From an uncultured Pelagimonas sp. (GTDB lineage Bacteria; Pseudomonadota; Alphaproteobacteria; Rhodobacterales; Rhodobacteraceae), in assembly GCA_947497905.1 (NCBI GenBank), contig CANMIH010000012.1:62001-126000 (forward strand): a stretch of 64,000 nt of DNA, given 5' to 3'. Made by a program: the position numbers and the translations under genes. The notes beneath the pieces are model-generated. The model did no database searches. It was not told the origin of the DNA and worked only from the letters and a program-made list of their open reading frames with translations. The first letter of the stretch is position 1. Every line of letters begins with the position of its first letter. Shown piece by piece: positions 7,797-17,122 of this stretch.

Positions 7797-8741
7797 TTAT
7801 CGTTGGCCCTTAAACCAGGGTGTGAGCAAAGCGCGAGGGTAATCCGCCGAACGGGCGGCAATCACCAGGGCAATGATCGACAGGATATAGGGCGCCATCA
7901 AAAACACCTGACCGGGCACCAGAGCCCCCATTTCGGTCTGCAACCGCACCTGAAGCGCATCAAAAGCCCCAAACAACAGCGCTCCAAACAGGGCCTTGCC
8001 CGGTCGCCAGCTGGCAAAAATCACCAGCGCAATACAGACCCAGCCCCGGCCATTTACCATGCCAAAGAAAAACGCATCAAAGGCGCTCATGGTCAGAAAG
8101 GCACCGCCAAGCGCCATCAAGGCCGATCCCGCGACAATGGCCCCGATACGCAAGCCATAGACCGACAGCCCCTGTGCATCGACACTGTTCGGGTTGTCTC
8201 CAACCGCCTGCAAGGCCACCCCCAGTGCGGTCCGGTTCATCACGTACCAGACCAGCGCGACAAAAGCCAAAGCCAGCCATGTCAGCGTAGTTTGTTGGAA
8301 CAGCACCGGCCCAAGAAACGGCAGATCCGAGAGAATTGGCAAATCAAGCGGTTGAAACGGTTCGATCCGGGGAGGCGACGAGACACTGGGAAGCGCCGTG
8401 CGATAGGTGAAATAGCTCACCGAAGTCGCGAACAGCGTGATCCCCAACCCGCTCACATGCTGGGACAAACCCAAAGGCACGGTGAGAATGGCATGCAACA
8501 AACCAAAAAACGCTCCCGCACAGGCGGCCACAAGAATACCACCCCAAAGTCCGGCCCCAAGCCAAACCGCCATCCAGCCACACATGGCGCCAACAACGAA
8601 AATGCCTTCGATGCCAAGGTTCAGCACCCCGGCCCTCTCACAGATCAGCGCGCCTAAAACGCCAAATATCAAAGGCGTGGCAATGCGCAACGACGCGGCC
8701 CAGAAGCTCTCGCTTAGCAAGATGTTCAACAGGTCCATCAT
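7797..8741 (-). CDS. Nucleoside/nucleobase-type ABC transporter permease 2
   Basis: Inner-membrane permease of 314 residues of the BPD_transp_2 (branched-chain amino acid/BMP) type, with many hydrophobic segments and the family's VLNLGIEGIFVVGAM segment. The ATG at 8741 overlaps the preceding permease stop as ATGA, so translation is coupled; the longer open frame would run far into that gene. It pairs with the permease at 8738-9811, the two-domain ATPase and the BMP-family binding protein. The cytosine deaminase gene follows. The organisation matches the purine/pyrimidine nucleoside importers of the BmpA/NupNOPQ class. Confidence 0.87.
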   Translation of the reverse strand: MMDLLNILLSESFWAASLRIATPLIFGVLGALICERAGVLNLGIEGIFVVGAMCGWMAVWLGAGLWGGILVAACAGAFFGLLHAILTVPLGLSQHVSGLGITLFATSVSYFTYRTALPSVSSPPRIEPFQPLDLPILSDLPFLGPVLFQQTTLTWLALAFVALVWYVMNRTALGVALQAVGDNPNSVDAQGLSVYGLRIGAIVAGSALMALGGAFLTMSAFDAFFFGMVNGRGWVCIALVIFASWRPGKALFGALLFGAFDALQVRLQTEMGALVPGQVFLMAPYILSIIALVIAARSADYPRALLTPWFKGQR

Positions 8742-9811
8742 GATGTGGCCCCCGCTTTGTTGGACCGGATGATCCTGTACTTCGCCAGAAAGCCGCCTAT
8801 CAACACGCACAACAGCGACATCGACACCACAAGATCAGCTAGAAAGGACGACACACCCATGGCGCGGCTCATGCTGTCAGCCCCGACAAACACCGAGGCG
8901 ATGAACAAAGCGGCCACAACAACCCCCACGGGCGACAATCCCGCCAGCATCGCCACCACAATCCCGGTATAGCCAAAGCCCGGTGACAGATCTGCGGTTA
9001 GATACCCTTTGAGACCTGCCACTTCGCTCACGCCGGCCAAACCGGCCAAACCACCGGAAATCACTGCCACTCCAAACAGAGAACGTTTGACATTGATCCC
9101 GGCGTGGCGCGCTGCGGCGACATTTTCGCCAACTGCGCGCAGTTTGAAGCCCCAGACCGAGCGCGCCAACATAAACTGAGCCACTCCCGCAAGAACCAGC
9201 GCCAGTATAAGCCCCGAATGCACCCGCATCCGCTCCATCAACGGCGGCAACATCCCCTGATCCAGCACCGGCGCCGATTGTGGCCAGCCCAGGCTCATCG
9301 GGTCCTGCAACGGTCCTTCCAGCATCATCTGCAGGAAAATCAAAATGATGAAGTTCAGCAACAGCGTGGTCACCACCTCATCCGCGCCAAAGCGCACCTT
9401 AAGATAGGTCGGGGCCGCCATGCCGACAGCCCCCGCCGCCGCCCCGCAGACAATGATCAGCGGCAGCAAAACAACGCCCGAGATATCCAGCACACCCGAA
9501 CCAATGGCAACCGCCGCCATTGCCCCCAGATAGAGCTGTCCCTCGGCCCCGATGTTCCAAAGTTTGGCGCGAAAAGCCAGAGCCGCCGCCAACCCAGTGA
9601 ACATCAAGGGCGTGGCCCGTGTCAGCATTTCGGAAAAGGCAAAGAGCGAGCCAAAAACACCTTTAAACATCTCACCATAAGCCACAATCGGATTGGCCCC
9701 GGCAAAGATCAGCGGAATGGCCGCCAAGGCCAATGCCACAATCGCAGACAGCACAGGAATGCCCACTGCAAAGGCGCGCGGAGTCTGCGCACGCGGTTCA
9801 ATCCGGATCAT
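8738..9811 (-). CDS. Nucleoside/nucleobase-type ABC transporter permease 1
   Basis: Inner-membrane permease of 357 residues with the family pattern TPLMFTGLAAALAFRAKLWN followed by NIGAEGQLYLGAM, as in permeases of BMP-type ABC importers. Start and stop both overlap neighbours by the ATGA arrangement (ATPase gene upstream, second permease downstream), indicating a tightly coupled operon. Together the two permeases form the transmembrane channel. The substrate class comes from the BMP-type binding protein and the cytosine deaminase, not from this sequence. Confidence 0.87.
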   Translation of the reverse strand: MIRIEPRAQTPRAFAVGIPVLSAIVALALAAIPLIFAGANPIVAYGEMFKGVFGSLFAFSEMLTRATPLMFTGLAAALAFRAKLWNIGAEGQLYLGAMAAVAIGSGVLDISGVVLLPLIIVCGAAAGAVGMAAPTYLKVRFGADEVVTTLLLNFIILIFLQMMLEGPLQDPMSLGWPQSAPVLDQGMLPPLMERMRVHSGLILALVLAGVAQFMLARSVWGFKLRAVGENVAAARHAGINVKRSLFGVAVISGGLAGLAGVSEVAGLKGYLTADLSPGFGYTGIVVAMLAGLSPVGVVVAALFIASVFVGADSMSRAMGVSSFLADLVVSMSLLCVLIGGFLAKYRIIRSNKAGATS

Positions 9812-11361
9812 TCCGTCTCTCCTGCCATCATAAGCCCGATCGTCTCACGGTCATGGGTTGCGGCTTCGATCAGCGTGCCATCGCGGATCACCACAATCCG
9901 GTCGGCCAGCCCCAAGATCTCGTCCAGATCCTCTGAGATCAAAACCACGCCCGCACCGCGTTCCCGCGCCTCAAGCAACCTGCGGCCCACCTCTGCCGCC
10001 GCCCCCATATCCAGACCTCGGGTCGGCTGGTTCGCCAAGATCAGACGCGGTGCCCGTTCAAACACCCGTGCGAGGATAAGTTTTTGAATATTCCCGCCCG
10101 ACAGCAACCGCGCCGAGGCGGTCACGCCGGGGCCGCGGACATCATACTCCTGCGCTAGCTCTTCCGAATGGCTGCGGATCTCGTCATGGCGCAACAAACC
10201 AAATCGCTGAACTTCGGGATCGTCCAACCGCTCAATCACCATGTTTTCGGCCACGCTCATTGAGCCAACGATGCCCTCGTGGTGCCGGTCTTCGGGGATC
10301 CGCCCGATGCCCGCCTTGACCATAGCGGCGGGACTGAGTTTAGCGATGGGCCTGTCATCAATTGAGATGCGTCCGGCACTGGGATGCACCAGACCCGAGA
10401 TCACACGCGCCAGCCCACCCTGACCATTGCCCGAAATCCCGGCAACCCCCAGAATTTCATGCGCATTGACCGTCAGATCAACGTCCTTCAACGTGTCCCG
10501 TTTCGACCGCCCGGCCACCGATATACCCGCAAGCTGCATCACCGGTTTCCCCGGTGCCAGCTCGGCCCGCGCCACTTTGGGGGTATCTGCCCCCACCATC
10601 ATGCGCGCAATCGACGTTTCATCGGCCTCGGAGGTGGCCATTTCACCCACCTTACGCCCATGACGCAGCACGGCAATCCGGTCGGAAAAAGCCAAGACTT
10701 CGCGCAGTTTGTGGCTGATGAAAATCACCGACAGCCCGTCCTGCGTCATAGCCTGAATGTTCTCAAACAGCGTATCCGCCTCTTGCGGTGTCAACACGGC
10801 CGTGGGTTCATCCAGAACCAAAATCCGTGCATCACGGTACAGCGCCTTGAGGATCTCAACCCTCTGACGCTCGCCCACGGTCAGACGCCCCACAGGCACG
10901 TTCAACGGTGCATTCAATCCGCTGCGTTCTATGATGCCCTCAATCTTGCGCCTCGCCGCTGCCCGGTCGCGCTTGAGCGCAAACAACGGCTCAGACCCAA
11001 GCGTGATATTGTCCAACGCATTGAGATTTTCTGCCAGCGTGAAGTGCTGATGCACCATACCAACACCGGCCCCGAGAGCCGCCTGCGGATGACCCAAAGG
11101 CAGCGCACGTAGCGTGCCCTCCTCATCCGCCACATCAACCGAACCTGCATCGGGCAGATAATGCCCAAACAGCATATTCATCAGTGTGGTCTTACCCGCA
11201 CCGTTTTCGCCAAGAAGCGCAAGAACCTCACCCTTTTTCAGAGTCAGGCTCACATCATCATTGGCCACAACCGAACCAAAGCGTTTGCTTAGCCCGGTGA
11301 GCTTGAGAACTGTGGAATCTGTCATGGGAAAGGGGGCCGGCCCATTGGCCAGCCCCGTCAT
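9808..11361 (-). CDS. Nucleoside/nucleobase-type ABC transporter ATP-binding protein, two ABC domains
   Basis: Cytoplasmic ATPase of 517 residues holding two fused ABC domains, like sugar (RbsA) and BMP-type ATPases. Domain 1 has Walker A GENGAGKTT (51-59) and the signature region LTVGERQRVEILKAL with LVLDEPTAVLTP. Domain 2 has the degenerate P-loop GISGNGQGG and the signature LLSGGNIQKLILAR with LILANQPTRGLD. The second site is therefore asymmetric, as usual in the family. The start is uncertain: the ATG at 11361 lies 3 bp after the binding-protein stop and allows coupling, while the ATG at 11325 gives a more typical N-terminus; neither has a good Shine-Dalgarno. Confidence 0.9.
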   Translation of the reverse strand: MTGLANGPAPFPMTDSTVLKLTGLSKRFGSVVANDDVSLTLKKGEVLALLGENGAGKTTLMNMLFGHYLPDAGSVDVADEEGTLRALPLGHPQAALGAGVGMVHQHFTLAENLNALDNITLGSEPLFALKRDRAAARRKIEGIIERSGLNAPLNVPVGRLTVGERQRVEILKALYRDARILVLDEPTAVLTPQEADTLFENIQAMTQDGLSVIFISHKLREVLAFSDRIAVLRHGRKVGEMATSEADETSIARMMVGADTPKVARAELAPGKPVMQLAGISVAGRSKRDTLKDVDLTVNAHEILGVAGISGNGQGGLARVISGLVHPSAGRISIDDRPIAKLSPAAMVKAGIGRIPEDRHHEGIVGSMSVAENMVIERLDDPEVQRFGLLRHDEIRSHSEELAQEYDVRGPGVTASARLLSGGNIQKLILARVFERAPRLILANQPTRGLDMGAAAEVGRRLLEARERGAGVVLISEDLDEILGLADRIVVIRDGTLIEAATHDRETIGLMMAGETE

Positions 11362-11364
11362 ATC

Positions 11365-12354
11365 TTAGTTGTCGGAAACCGGACGGGCGTCGTTCACGTT
11401 CACACGGAACAGACCATCCATGATCTCCGCCTCACGCGCCTTCACCGCCGCAACTGTCTCGGCATCAATCAAGCTTTCGTCCATGACAAGCGACCCGCCG
11501 CCATAGCCCATAAAGCTATACTGACCATAGTCCGCCGCCTCAAACGTACCGGCGGCAACATTGGCCACAGCTTTGTCGATGGTGGCTTCCATATGCCACA
11601 GCGCCGACGATAGGATGGTGCCCGGATAGTCGCCCGATGTGTCGATCACATTGCCGATTGCTTTCACACCACGTTCAACCGCGGCATCCGATACACCAAA
11701 GCGCTCGGCGTACATCACGTCCGCACCGGCATCCATCATCGCGAAGGCGCTTTCTTTGGCTTTGGGTGGATCATACCAGCTGTCAATAAAGTTCACGATG
11801 AACTTAACCTCTGGGTTCACGTCACGCGCCCCATCCATAAAGGCATGCATCAGACGGTTCACTTCTGGGATGGCATAGCCCCCCACCATACCGATCACAT
11901 TCGACTCGGTTGCTTTGCCAGCGACCATGCCGCTCAGGTAGGACGGCTCGTGAATCCAGTTGTCAAAAACAGAGAAATTCGGGCCTACCGGACCAAAGGA
12001 CGACCCCATCAGGAACGCCGTGTCCTGATAGTCTTTGGCCACCTTGCGCGCCGCACGCTCAAGACCAAACACCTCGCCAACAATAAGCTTTTGCCCCTGC
12101 TCGGCATATTCGCGCATCACGCGTTCATAGTCGGTGTTGGCAACATTCTCAGAGAAAACATACTCAATGTCGCCCCGCTCAGCGGCAGTGTTCAGCGCCT
12201 TATGAATACGGCTGATCCATTGCTGCTCAACAGGCAGAGTGTAAATCGCGGCCACCTTAAGCTTTTCAGCCGCTGCAACACCAGCGGTCATCAGGGTCGA
12301 AGCAGCAACCAGTGCCGCCAGCATAACCCTCCGAGTTGTCGATCGTGAATTCAT
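11365..12354 (-). CDS. BMP-family ABC transporter substrate-binding protein
   Basis: Periplasmic binding protein of 329 residues with a signal peptide of about 29 residues (TLMTAGVAAAEKLKVAAIYT) and the fold of the basic membrane protein (BmpA/PnrA) family, whose known ligands are purine and pyrimidine nucleosides. GSSFGPVGPNFSVFDNWIHE and ESNVIGMVGGYAIPEVNRLM correspond to the conserved core. AGGAGAGGG precedes the ATG at 12354. It is the first gene of the operon (binding protein, ATPase, two permeases, cytosine deaminase), so pyrimidine nucleosides or bases are the likely ligands. The promoter must lie in the 245-bp gap to the SH3 gene. Confidence 0.88.
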   Translation of the reverse strand: MNSRSTTRRVMLAALVAASTLMTAGVAAAEKLKVAAIYTLPVEQQWISRIHKALNTAAERGDIEYVFSENVANTDYERVMREYAEQGQKLIVGEVFGLERAARKVAKDYQDTAFLMGSSFGPVGPNFSVFDNWIHEPSYLSGMVAGKATESNVIGMVGGYAIPEVNRLMHAFMDGARDVNPEVKFIVNFIDSWYDPPKAKESAFAMMDAGADVMYAERFGVSDAAVERGVKAIGNVIDTSGDYPGTILSSALWHMEATIDKAVANVAAGTFEAADYGQYSFMGYGGGSLVMDESLIDAETVAAVKAREAEIMDGLFRVNVNDARPVSDN

Positions 12355-12599
12355 TACCCTCTCCTGTTTTTGCAAATCCAATTTTTATCGGTTAGTCACT
12401 TCCACACCAAAATACGAAACATTCACATATGTATTTGTAACATTTGGATTAAACTGCGCGGCACATGAATGTCACTAGGCAAATTGCCCTAATTCTAGGC
12501 ACACAGATCATGACGACGTGCTTTATCAAGCCAAACTACGGTCCGTTTTGTCAACTCTAAGACCTGCCGGGACAGGAATTGCAGCTAGGCCAGAGCGTC

Positions 12600-13349
12600 T
12601 CAGCGGCACAGGTCCGTTGACGTCAACGGTGCAAGAAATGCGCTGGCTGCATAATGGGCCTGTGGACCTGAGGCCGTTGGCACCATGACCTGGCTCCACT
12701 CGGCATTCACCTGAGCAAGAACCGCAACACACCCCCCGCCCGGTTGCGTGCCAAGTGACGGGTAGTTCACCCCCGGCCCCGTGCGGATATTCAGGCGATC
12801 CGCCGTGATATAGTGACTAAGAGGCACACCGCCAAAATGGCTTGATGTCCGTGTCTCTGACGGCGAAGACGCGGGTGACATCTGGAAATTCAGCTGCGCT
12901 TTGACATAGTCCACGATGCCGACCGTATTGGCAAATCCATAGATCAGCAGCCCAATGACGATAAAGACACTGGTGTCCCAGATCTGCTCAAGCCGCCGTT
13001 TGACTGGAACACGCGCCGGGACGACGCCCGCTGCCCCCGACGAACTGCGCCCCGATTGCGCAGAGGCTTCATATCTAGATTTACCAGTTGCAGGATCGCG
13101 CCCACCCAGAGCCGCACCCAACATATAATCCCCACTATGCGTGAAACTGCGGTGTGAACGTTTGCCAGCAGCCCCTTCCATCATTGCTGTGGTTTTTTCG
13201 CGCTGCTCTCTCTGGCGTGCCTCCTCAGCGCGTCGCTTCGCCTCTAAATCTGCCAAACGACGCCGGTTTTCTTCCTCGCGGCGCTGGATCATCTCCTGCG
13301 GTTGTCTTGCCCGCGCAGCTTCTTGTTCCGGGGACCCCCAACCTGACAT
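12600..13349 (-). CDS. Coiled-coil, single-TM, SH3b-domain protein of the giant-RTX locus
   Basis: Protein of 249 residues. Residues about 8-55 are charged and Arg/Glu-rich, predicted helical coiled coil. One transmembrane segment lies at about 126-147 (TSVFIVIGLLIYGFANTVGI). The C-terminal 60 residues resemble a bacterial SH3b domain (ITADRLNIRTGPGVNYPSLG), which in other proteins binds peptidoglycan or partner proteins. The N-terminus is therefore probably cytosolic and the SH3b periplasmic. GGAGGTAAAC before the ATG at 13349 is a strong Shine-Dalgarno. It is the last co-directional gene of the giant-RTX block, 139 bp after the M50 gene, and may anchor the export complex to the cell wall. 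Confidence 0.7.
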   Translation of the reverse strand: MSGWGSPEQEAARARQPQEMIQRREEENRRRLADLEAKRRAEEARQREQREKTTAMMEGAAGKRSHRSFTHSGDYMLGAALGGRDPATGKSRYEASAQSGRSSSGAAGVVPARVPVKRRLEQIWDTSVFIVIGLLIYGFANTVGIVDYVKAQLNFQMSPASSPSETRTSSHFGGVPLSHYITADRLNIRTGPGVNYPSLGTQPGGGCVAVLAQVNAEWSQVMVPTASGPQAHYAASAFLAPLTSTDLCR

Positions 13350-13488
13350 GTTTACCTCCGCCAGTTTCCAGCGCTGAGTGTAGATAGAAATCCCGGAAAC
13401 GCGCCAGCCATTTTTGTCTCACTTTGCATTCGATTACCTAGCCTAAACCCCAATTCAAATAGGAACATTCTCCAACCGGAGCGCCGCT

Positions 13489-15471
13489 CTATTGGAGGAA
13501 ATTTGCGCGGTCGAGCATCTGAGCTTCACGATATTTTTCGACCACACCTTGCCACCAGAACACAGCATGTCGCCATGCAGGTGCCCGCTCAAACCGAAGT
13601 CGGATATGGCCTGGTTGACCCAGCATCTGAGACGGCACTTGATTAGGAAGCTGCACGGTCAGCTGCCAGCTACGGGTGCCACTTTCACGATCAAGCTGCA
13701 TCACCTCGCGCAACTCAAGCCCGGCAACATCTACGGATTGATAAGTTTTCCCAATTTTCAGATCCGCGCTCTGGAGCGAAGCCTGGTAGAGAGTGACATA
13801 CCGTTCCGGCACATCGCCTGTCAGATACGCGTGCCCTGTGTCAGGTAAAAAGGCTCCAACAGATTGCCCAGAGTTCAGCCACTGTCCCGGCTGCAAACGT
13901 TCCATCGGAACAAACAGACCCGAGTGCGACGCAACAAGCCGAAGATTGGCGATTTCACCTTCCAGAATATGCTGCCGTTCCGTCAATGAGGTGATCTTAT
14001 CCTGCGCAGCTTTTGCCTTGGCCGGGTCTTCGCCACGCACGCTATCCAATACCGCCTCGGCTCCGATCATCTCTTGCGCCAAAAGCGCGAGATCGTCGCG
14101 CAACACCGCATTGTCTTGCAACACCAACACCGCACCTGCCTCGACCAAACCTGAGTGAACGGGTGCTTCCAAGTGTCCGCTGCTGCGGGCGGTCATTTGA
14201 TAGCGCCCACCCGTATCAACAGAAACAGGCACAACAACCGAGAACGACCACTGCACCCAAATTCCCAAAACGGCCACCATCGCAGTCAGCCCACCGCACC
14301 AGAGCGCTCTTCGGCGAAAACCATTGGTACCGAGAGAGGCCCCAGACGGAGCAGCACGCATCATCGGTGCAACAAACATCACCAAGGCCCCCCAAAGCGT
14401 CAGAAGAACCCCACCCCCCAGATATTTCGGCATCAAGCCAGCAGCGATGATCCACAAAATATTTAGGCGATAGACCAAGGTCCCGAGCGCATATCCCAAC
14501 ATCCCGGCCTGTCCCCAGGACCGAGGCAAGGCACCATTTTGACCAAAAGATCCAAACCAGGCCGTTACATCCTTCAGCATCGACGCAGCCCGGGTGTAGA
14601 AATTACGCATCCCCAAGGCATCGAACAGAGCGTAATATCCATCCAGCTTGATCAGCGGATTGGCGTTGAACAGGATCGAATTCAATGTAGAGAACACCAC
14701 GATATTGCCCAAAAGCACGTGGAAATAGCTGCCCTCGGTTAAATGCCAAGCCACAAACGCTAGGCCGCCAATAAAGAGATCGGTGATGATCCCCGCCAGA
14801 CTTATAGCAATCCGCGCGCGACGCGGGGCGGTCATATCGGCATCGGTCACATCCACAAAAGGCATCGGATAAAGCCCAACAAGCATGATCCCCGCCTGTT
14901 TCACCCGTACGCCATAGCGCGTCGCCGCCAGCACGTGACCCAACTCGTGGATCACCTTCAAAGCAGGCGCTATAAGACCGAAGCTCAGCAACGCTTCGAT
15001 GGAAAAGGCGCGTTCGAATTCTTGAGCAATCGCCCAGTCGTTTTGTACCCCCATCAAAAAGCAGAGCAGCGCCAGGGCAAAAAGCGCACCAAAGACCTGC
15101 GGGCCAACACACAGCCGTGCAACGCCCTCAAGATATCTTTGCACTGGACTGGGATCAAACAACGGAATGTTCGCAAACAGCGGATTAAACGGCTTCTTGC
15201 GCAGCAAATCCGTGGCCCGCGCGCTGCGTACCATGTGCAAAAACCCAAAGGCCTCACGGGCCTGGTCTTCATCCAGCCGCTCGCGCACCTGTGTCACCTG
15301 CGCGGGGTCGTTCACCGCCTGTTGTGACAGCCGCAGCGCATGGGCCAGCTTGGCAGGCAGGGTAAAAATCCGCCCAGTTGCGCGATCCTGCGCCAGATAG
15401 AGCACCCGCCCTCCCTCGGCAGAGAGGCGTAAGGCGACCTGCTTCAAAGCTGGAAGTCGAACCAGGTCCAT
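13489..15471 (-). CDS. M50 family metalloprotease fused to a HlyD-like domain
   Basis: Membrane protein of 660 residues. Residues about 1-90 are soluble and unassigned. The centre is a site-2-protease-like M50 domain with intact zinc ligands: HELGH at 175-179 inside a membrane helix and NPLIKLDGYY at 271-280, whose D277 is the third ligand. Further TM segments follow to about 400. Residues about 420-650 form a HlyD-like adaptor: beta strands, a helical hairpin (LAQEMIGAEAVLDSVRGEDP), then LRLVASHSGLFVPMERLQPG. The start overlaps the preceding HlyD gene by 28 bp and has AGGATG upstream. It probably processes or gates the exported giant protein, but the substrate is not shown. Confidence 0.82.
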   Translation of the reverse strand: MDLVRLPALKQVALRLSAEGGRVLYLAQDRATGRIFTLPAKLAHALRLSQQAVNDPAQVTQVRERLDEDQAREAFGFLHMVRSARATDLLRKKPFNPLFANIPLFDPSPVQRYLEGVARLCVGPQVFGALFALALLCFLMGVQNDWAIAQEFERAFSIEALLSFGLIAPALKVIHELGHVLAATRYGVRVKQAGIMLVGLYPMPFVDVTDADMTAPRRARIAISLAGIITDLFIGGLAFVAWHLTEGSYFHVLLGNIVVFSTLNSILFNANPLIKLDGYYALFDALGMRNFYTRAASMLKDVTAWFGSFGQNGALPRSWGQAGMLGYALGTLVYRLNILWIIAAGLMPKYLGGGVLLTLWGALVMFVAPMMRAAPSGASLGTNGFRRRALWCGGLTAMVAVLGIWVQWSFSVVVPVSVDTGGRYQMTARSSGHLEAPVHSGLVEAGAVLVLQDNAVLRDDLALLAQEMIGAEAVLDSVRGEDPAKAKAAQDKITSLTERQHILEGEIANLRLVASHSGLFVPMERLQPGQWLNSGQSVGAFLPDTGHAYLTGDVPERYVTLYQASLQSADLKIGKTYQSVDVAGLELREVMQLDRESGTRSWQLTVQLPNQVPSQMLGQPGHIRLRFERAPAWRHAVFWWQGVVEKYREAQMLDRANFLQ

Positions 15472-17105
15472 AGTTTCATCCTGAGATATTCGCGCGCATA
15501 CCGGGTCAATGCGGCAATACGAATGGTTTGACCGGTTTCGATACGGGCAAAGCCCGCAAGCCCGGCAAAGAGGCGGGACTGGTCGTCACCCATGATCCGC
15601 GCCTGCACAACAAGCGTCTCTTCCCCCGTGGTCGGATCGCTGCGTTGCATCGGCGCGCTGATGATCTCAAAATTCCACGTCTGGCCAGAAATACCACGAA
15701 ACCACAGCGATCCTGTCTGCCCCGTGCGCAACAAAGGCGCATCCACCCGTGCCACAGTGAGCGTTGACACAAAACGCGCGTCGGGTTGGATCATGGCCAG
15801 GGTCTCGCCAGTGGCCTGATAGTTTCCTGCAACCTCGGATCCAAGCACCTGCACCACACGACCTGAAATCGGGGCACGCAGGTCGAGTTTGGCAATGCGG
15901 GCTTCGATCTGTTCCAGACGTTTCTGACTTTGCGCAATGCGCTGTTCCGAAAGCACATAGGCACCATAATCATTGGCAGACAGTGCAGATTGCGCAGAGA
16001 CTTGTTCCACCGAGATCTGCAAAGCGATTTCGGCGCGTTGATCCGACAGGGTCGGAGCACGTAGCGTCGCTATTGAGGCCCCTTCAGCGACAACATCCCC
16101 GACACGAACCTGCACCTCCTCCAGAAAGGCATCAAAAGGCAACGACAGAGCGCGCGCTTGGGCCGGTTGACTGATGGCCGTCGCGGTAACGGTCAAAGGA
16201 GCGGGCAAGGCCAGCCAGACTCCTGCGGCCAGAGCTGAAGCAACCAGAGCACTTCGGATCAATTTGGCCTTTAGCGGATGCGGTGGTTTAGCAGGCACAA
16301 TGGCGCCTAAAGCGCTAAGAACGCCATCCAGATGCACCTCAGCATTGGGCACAGCGCCCGAGAGCACCAACGCATAGCCATGCTCAGACTGCCCCGGCAC
16401 CGCGATCACAAGATCCCCCTGCCCCAGCATGTCATGCAACAGTGCCGGGTCCAGATCGGTCTCTTCCAGAGTATCCTTTGTCACGCGCAGGGTCTGCGCG
16501 TCGTTCTGCGCAACCTGCTTACAAACATGGCGAATTTCGTCGAACATTGTCCCGGCAGAGGCATCCGACGCCACCATGGGTTTCAACCGCCCAGCGCGAC
16601 TTCGGGCAACAATGGCCACATGGCACAGCCCGGCTTCGACACAGGCATTGGCCACAATCTGCAGAACGTGTCTAACTTTGCGCCCCGGGCCGTCTCCTAG
16701 GCGCTGCAACACAACCAAAACCGCAGCTGCTCCAGAATCCTCTGCCTCGGGCTTGGCCCCGGTGACCGTCACTGAGGCCTCCGCATCCTGCGCGAGATTG
16801 TTTCGAGGGGGCTCGACACGCTGGCTCTGCGTCGCGAGCTTCGGGCCCGCAATGCGGATCTGGTCGACCAAGCCGGGCAATTCCGTCACCGGAGGAACCT
16901 GATCGAAGACCCATGCTTGCCAAGCCCCAGCCATGGGCAACACGATCACCAACCTGTCGCCCAGTTTGCGCAGGTTTGGCTTTTCGTCCCGATAGCTCAG
17001 CAGTTCCGGCAGAGGAATATCAGACGGCAACTGTCCTGACAGAACCCGCGCGGCATTTTCAGGCGCGGGTCCAAGCGACAGGACAACAAGGGCATGATCA
17101 AGCAC
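15444..17105 (-). CDS. Inner-membrane HlyD-family adaptor with large cytosolic N-terminal region
   Basis: Protein of 553 residues. Residues 1-280 are cytosolic by topology, and about 145-272 look like a GAF-type fold (VLQIVANACVEAGLCHVAIV). One transmembrane helix lies at about 283-300. The periplasmic part has the HlyD layout: split lipoyl half-motifs (VQVRVGDVVAEGASIATLRA and LDLRAPISGRVVQVLG) around a short helical hairpin, then a beta-barrel. A GTG at 17105, 17 bp past the DUF3467 gene with AGGT upstream, is the start. It overlaps the M50-HlyD gene. Classical HlyD proteins have only a short cytosolic tail, so the large N-terminal sensor-like region is unusual. No ABC ATPase is adjacent. 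Confidence 0.8.
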   Translation of the reverse strand: MLDHALVVLSLGPAPENAARVLSGQLPSDIPLPELLSYRDEKPNLRKLGDRLVIVLPMAGAWQAWVFDQVPPVTELPGLVDQIRIAGPKLATQSQRVEPPRNNLAQDAEASVTVTGAKPEAEDSGAAAVLVVLQRLGDGPGRKVRHVLQIVANACVEAGLCHVAIVARSRAGRLKPMVASDASAGTMFDEIRHVCKQVAQNDAQTLRVTKDTLEETDLDPALLHDMLGQGDLVIAVPGQSEHGYALVLSGAVPNAEVHLDGVLSALGAIVPAKPPHPLKAKLIRSALVASALAAGVWLALPAPLTVTATAISQPAQARALSLPFDAFLEEVQVRVGDVVAEGASIATLRAPTLSDQRAEIALQISVEQVSAQSALSANDYGAYVLSEQRIAQSQKRLEQIEARIAKLDLRAPISGRVVQVLGSEVAGNYQATGETLAMIQPDARFVSTLTVARVDAPLLRTGQTGSLWFRGISGQTWNFEIISAPMQRSDPTTGEETLVVQARIMGDDQSRLFAGLAGFARIETGQTIRIAALTRYAREYLRMKLWTWFDFQL

Positions 17106-17122
17106 GTAAGAGACCTGTCTTA

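Noticed and set aside
9104-10087. Plus-strand open frame opposite the nucleoside permease and ATPase genes
   Set aside because: Low-complexity basic composition and complete overlap with conserved minus-strand genes.
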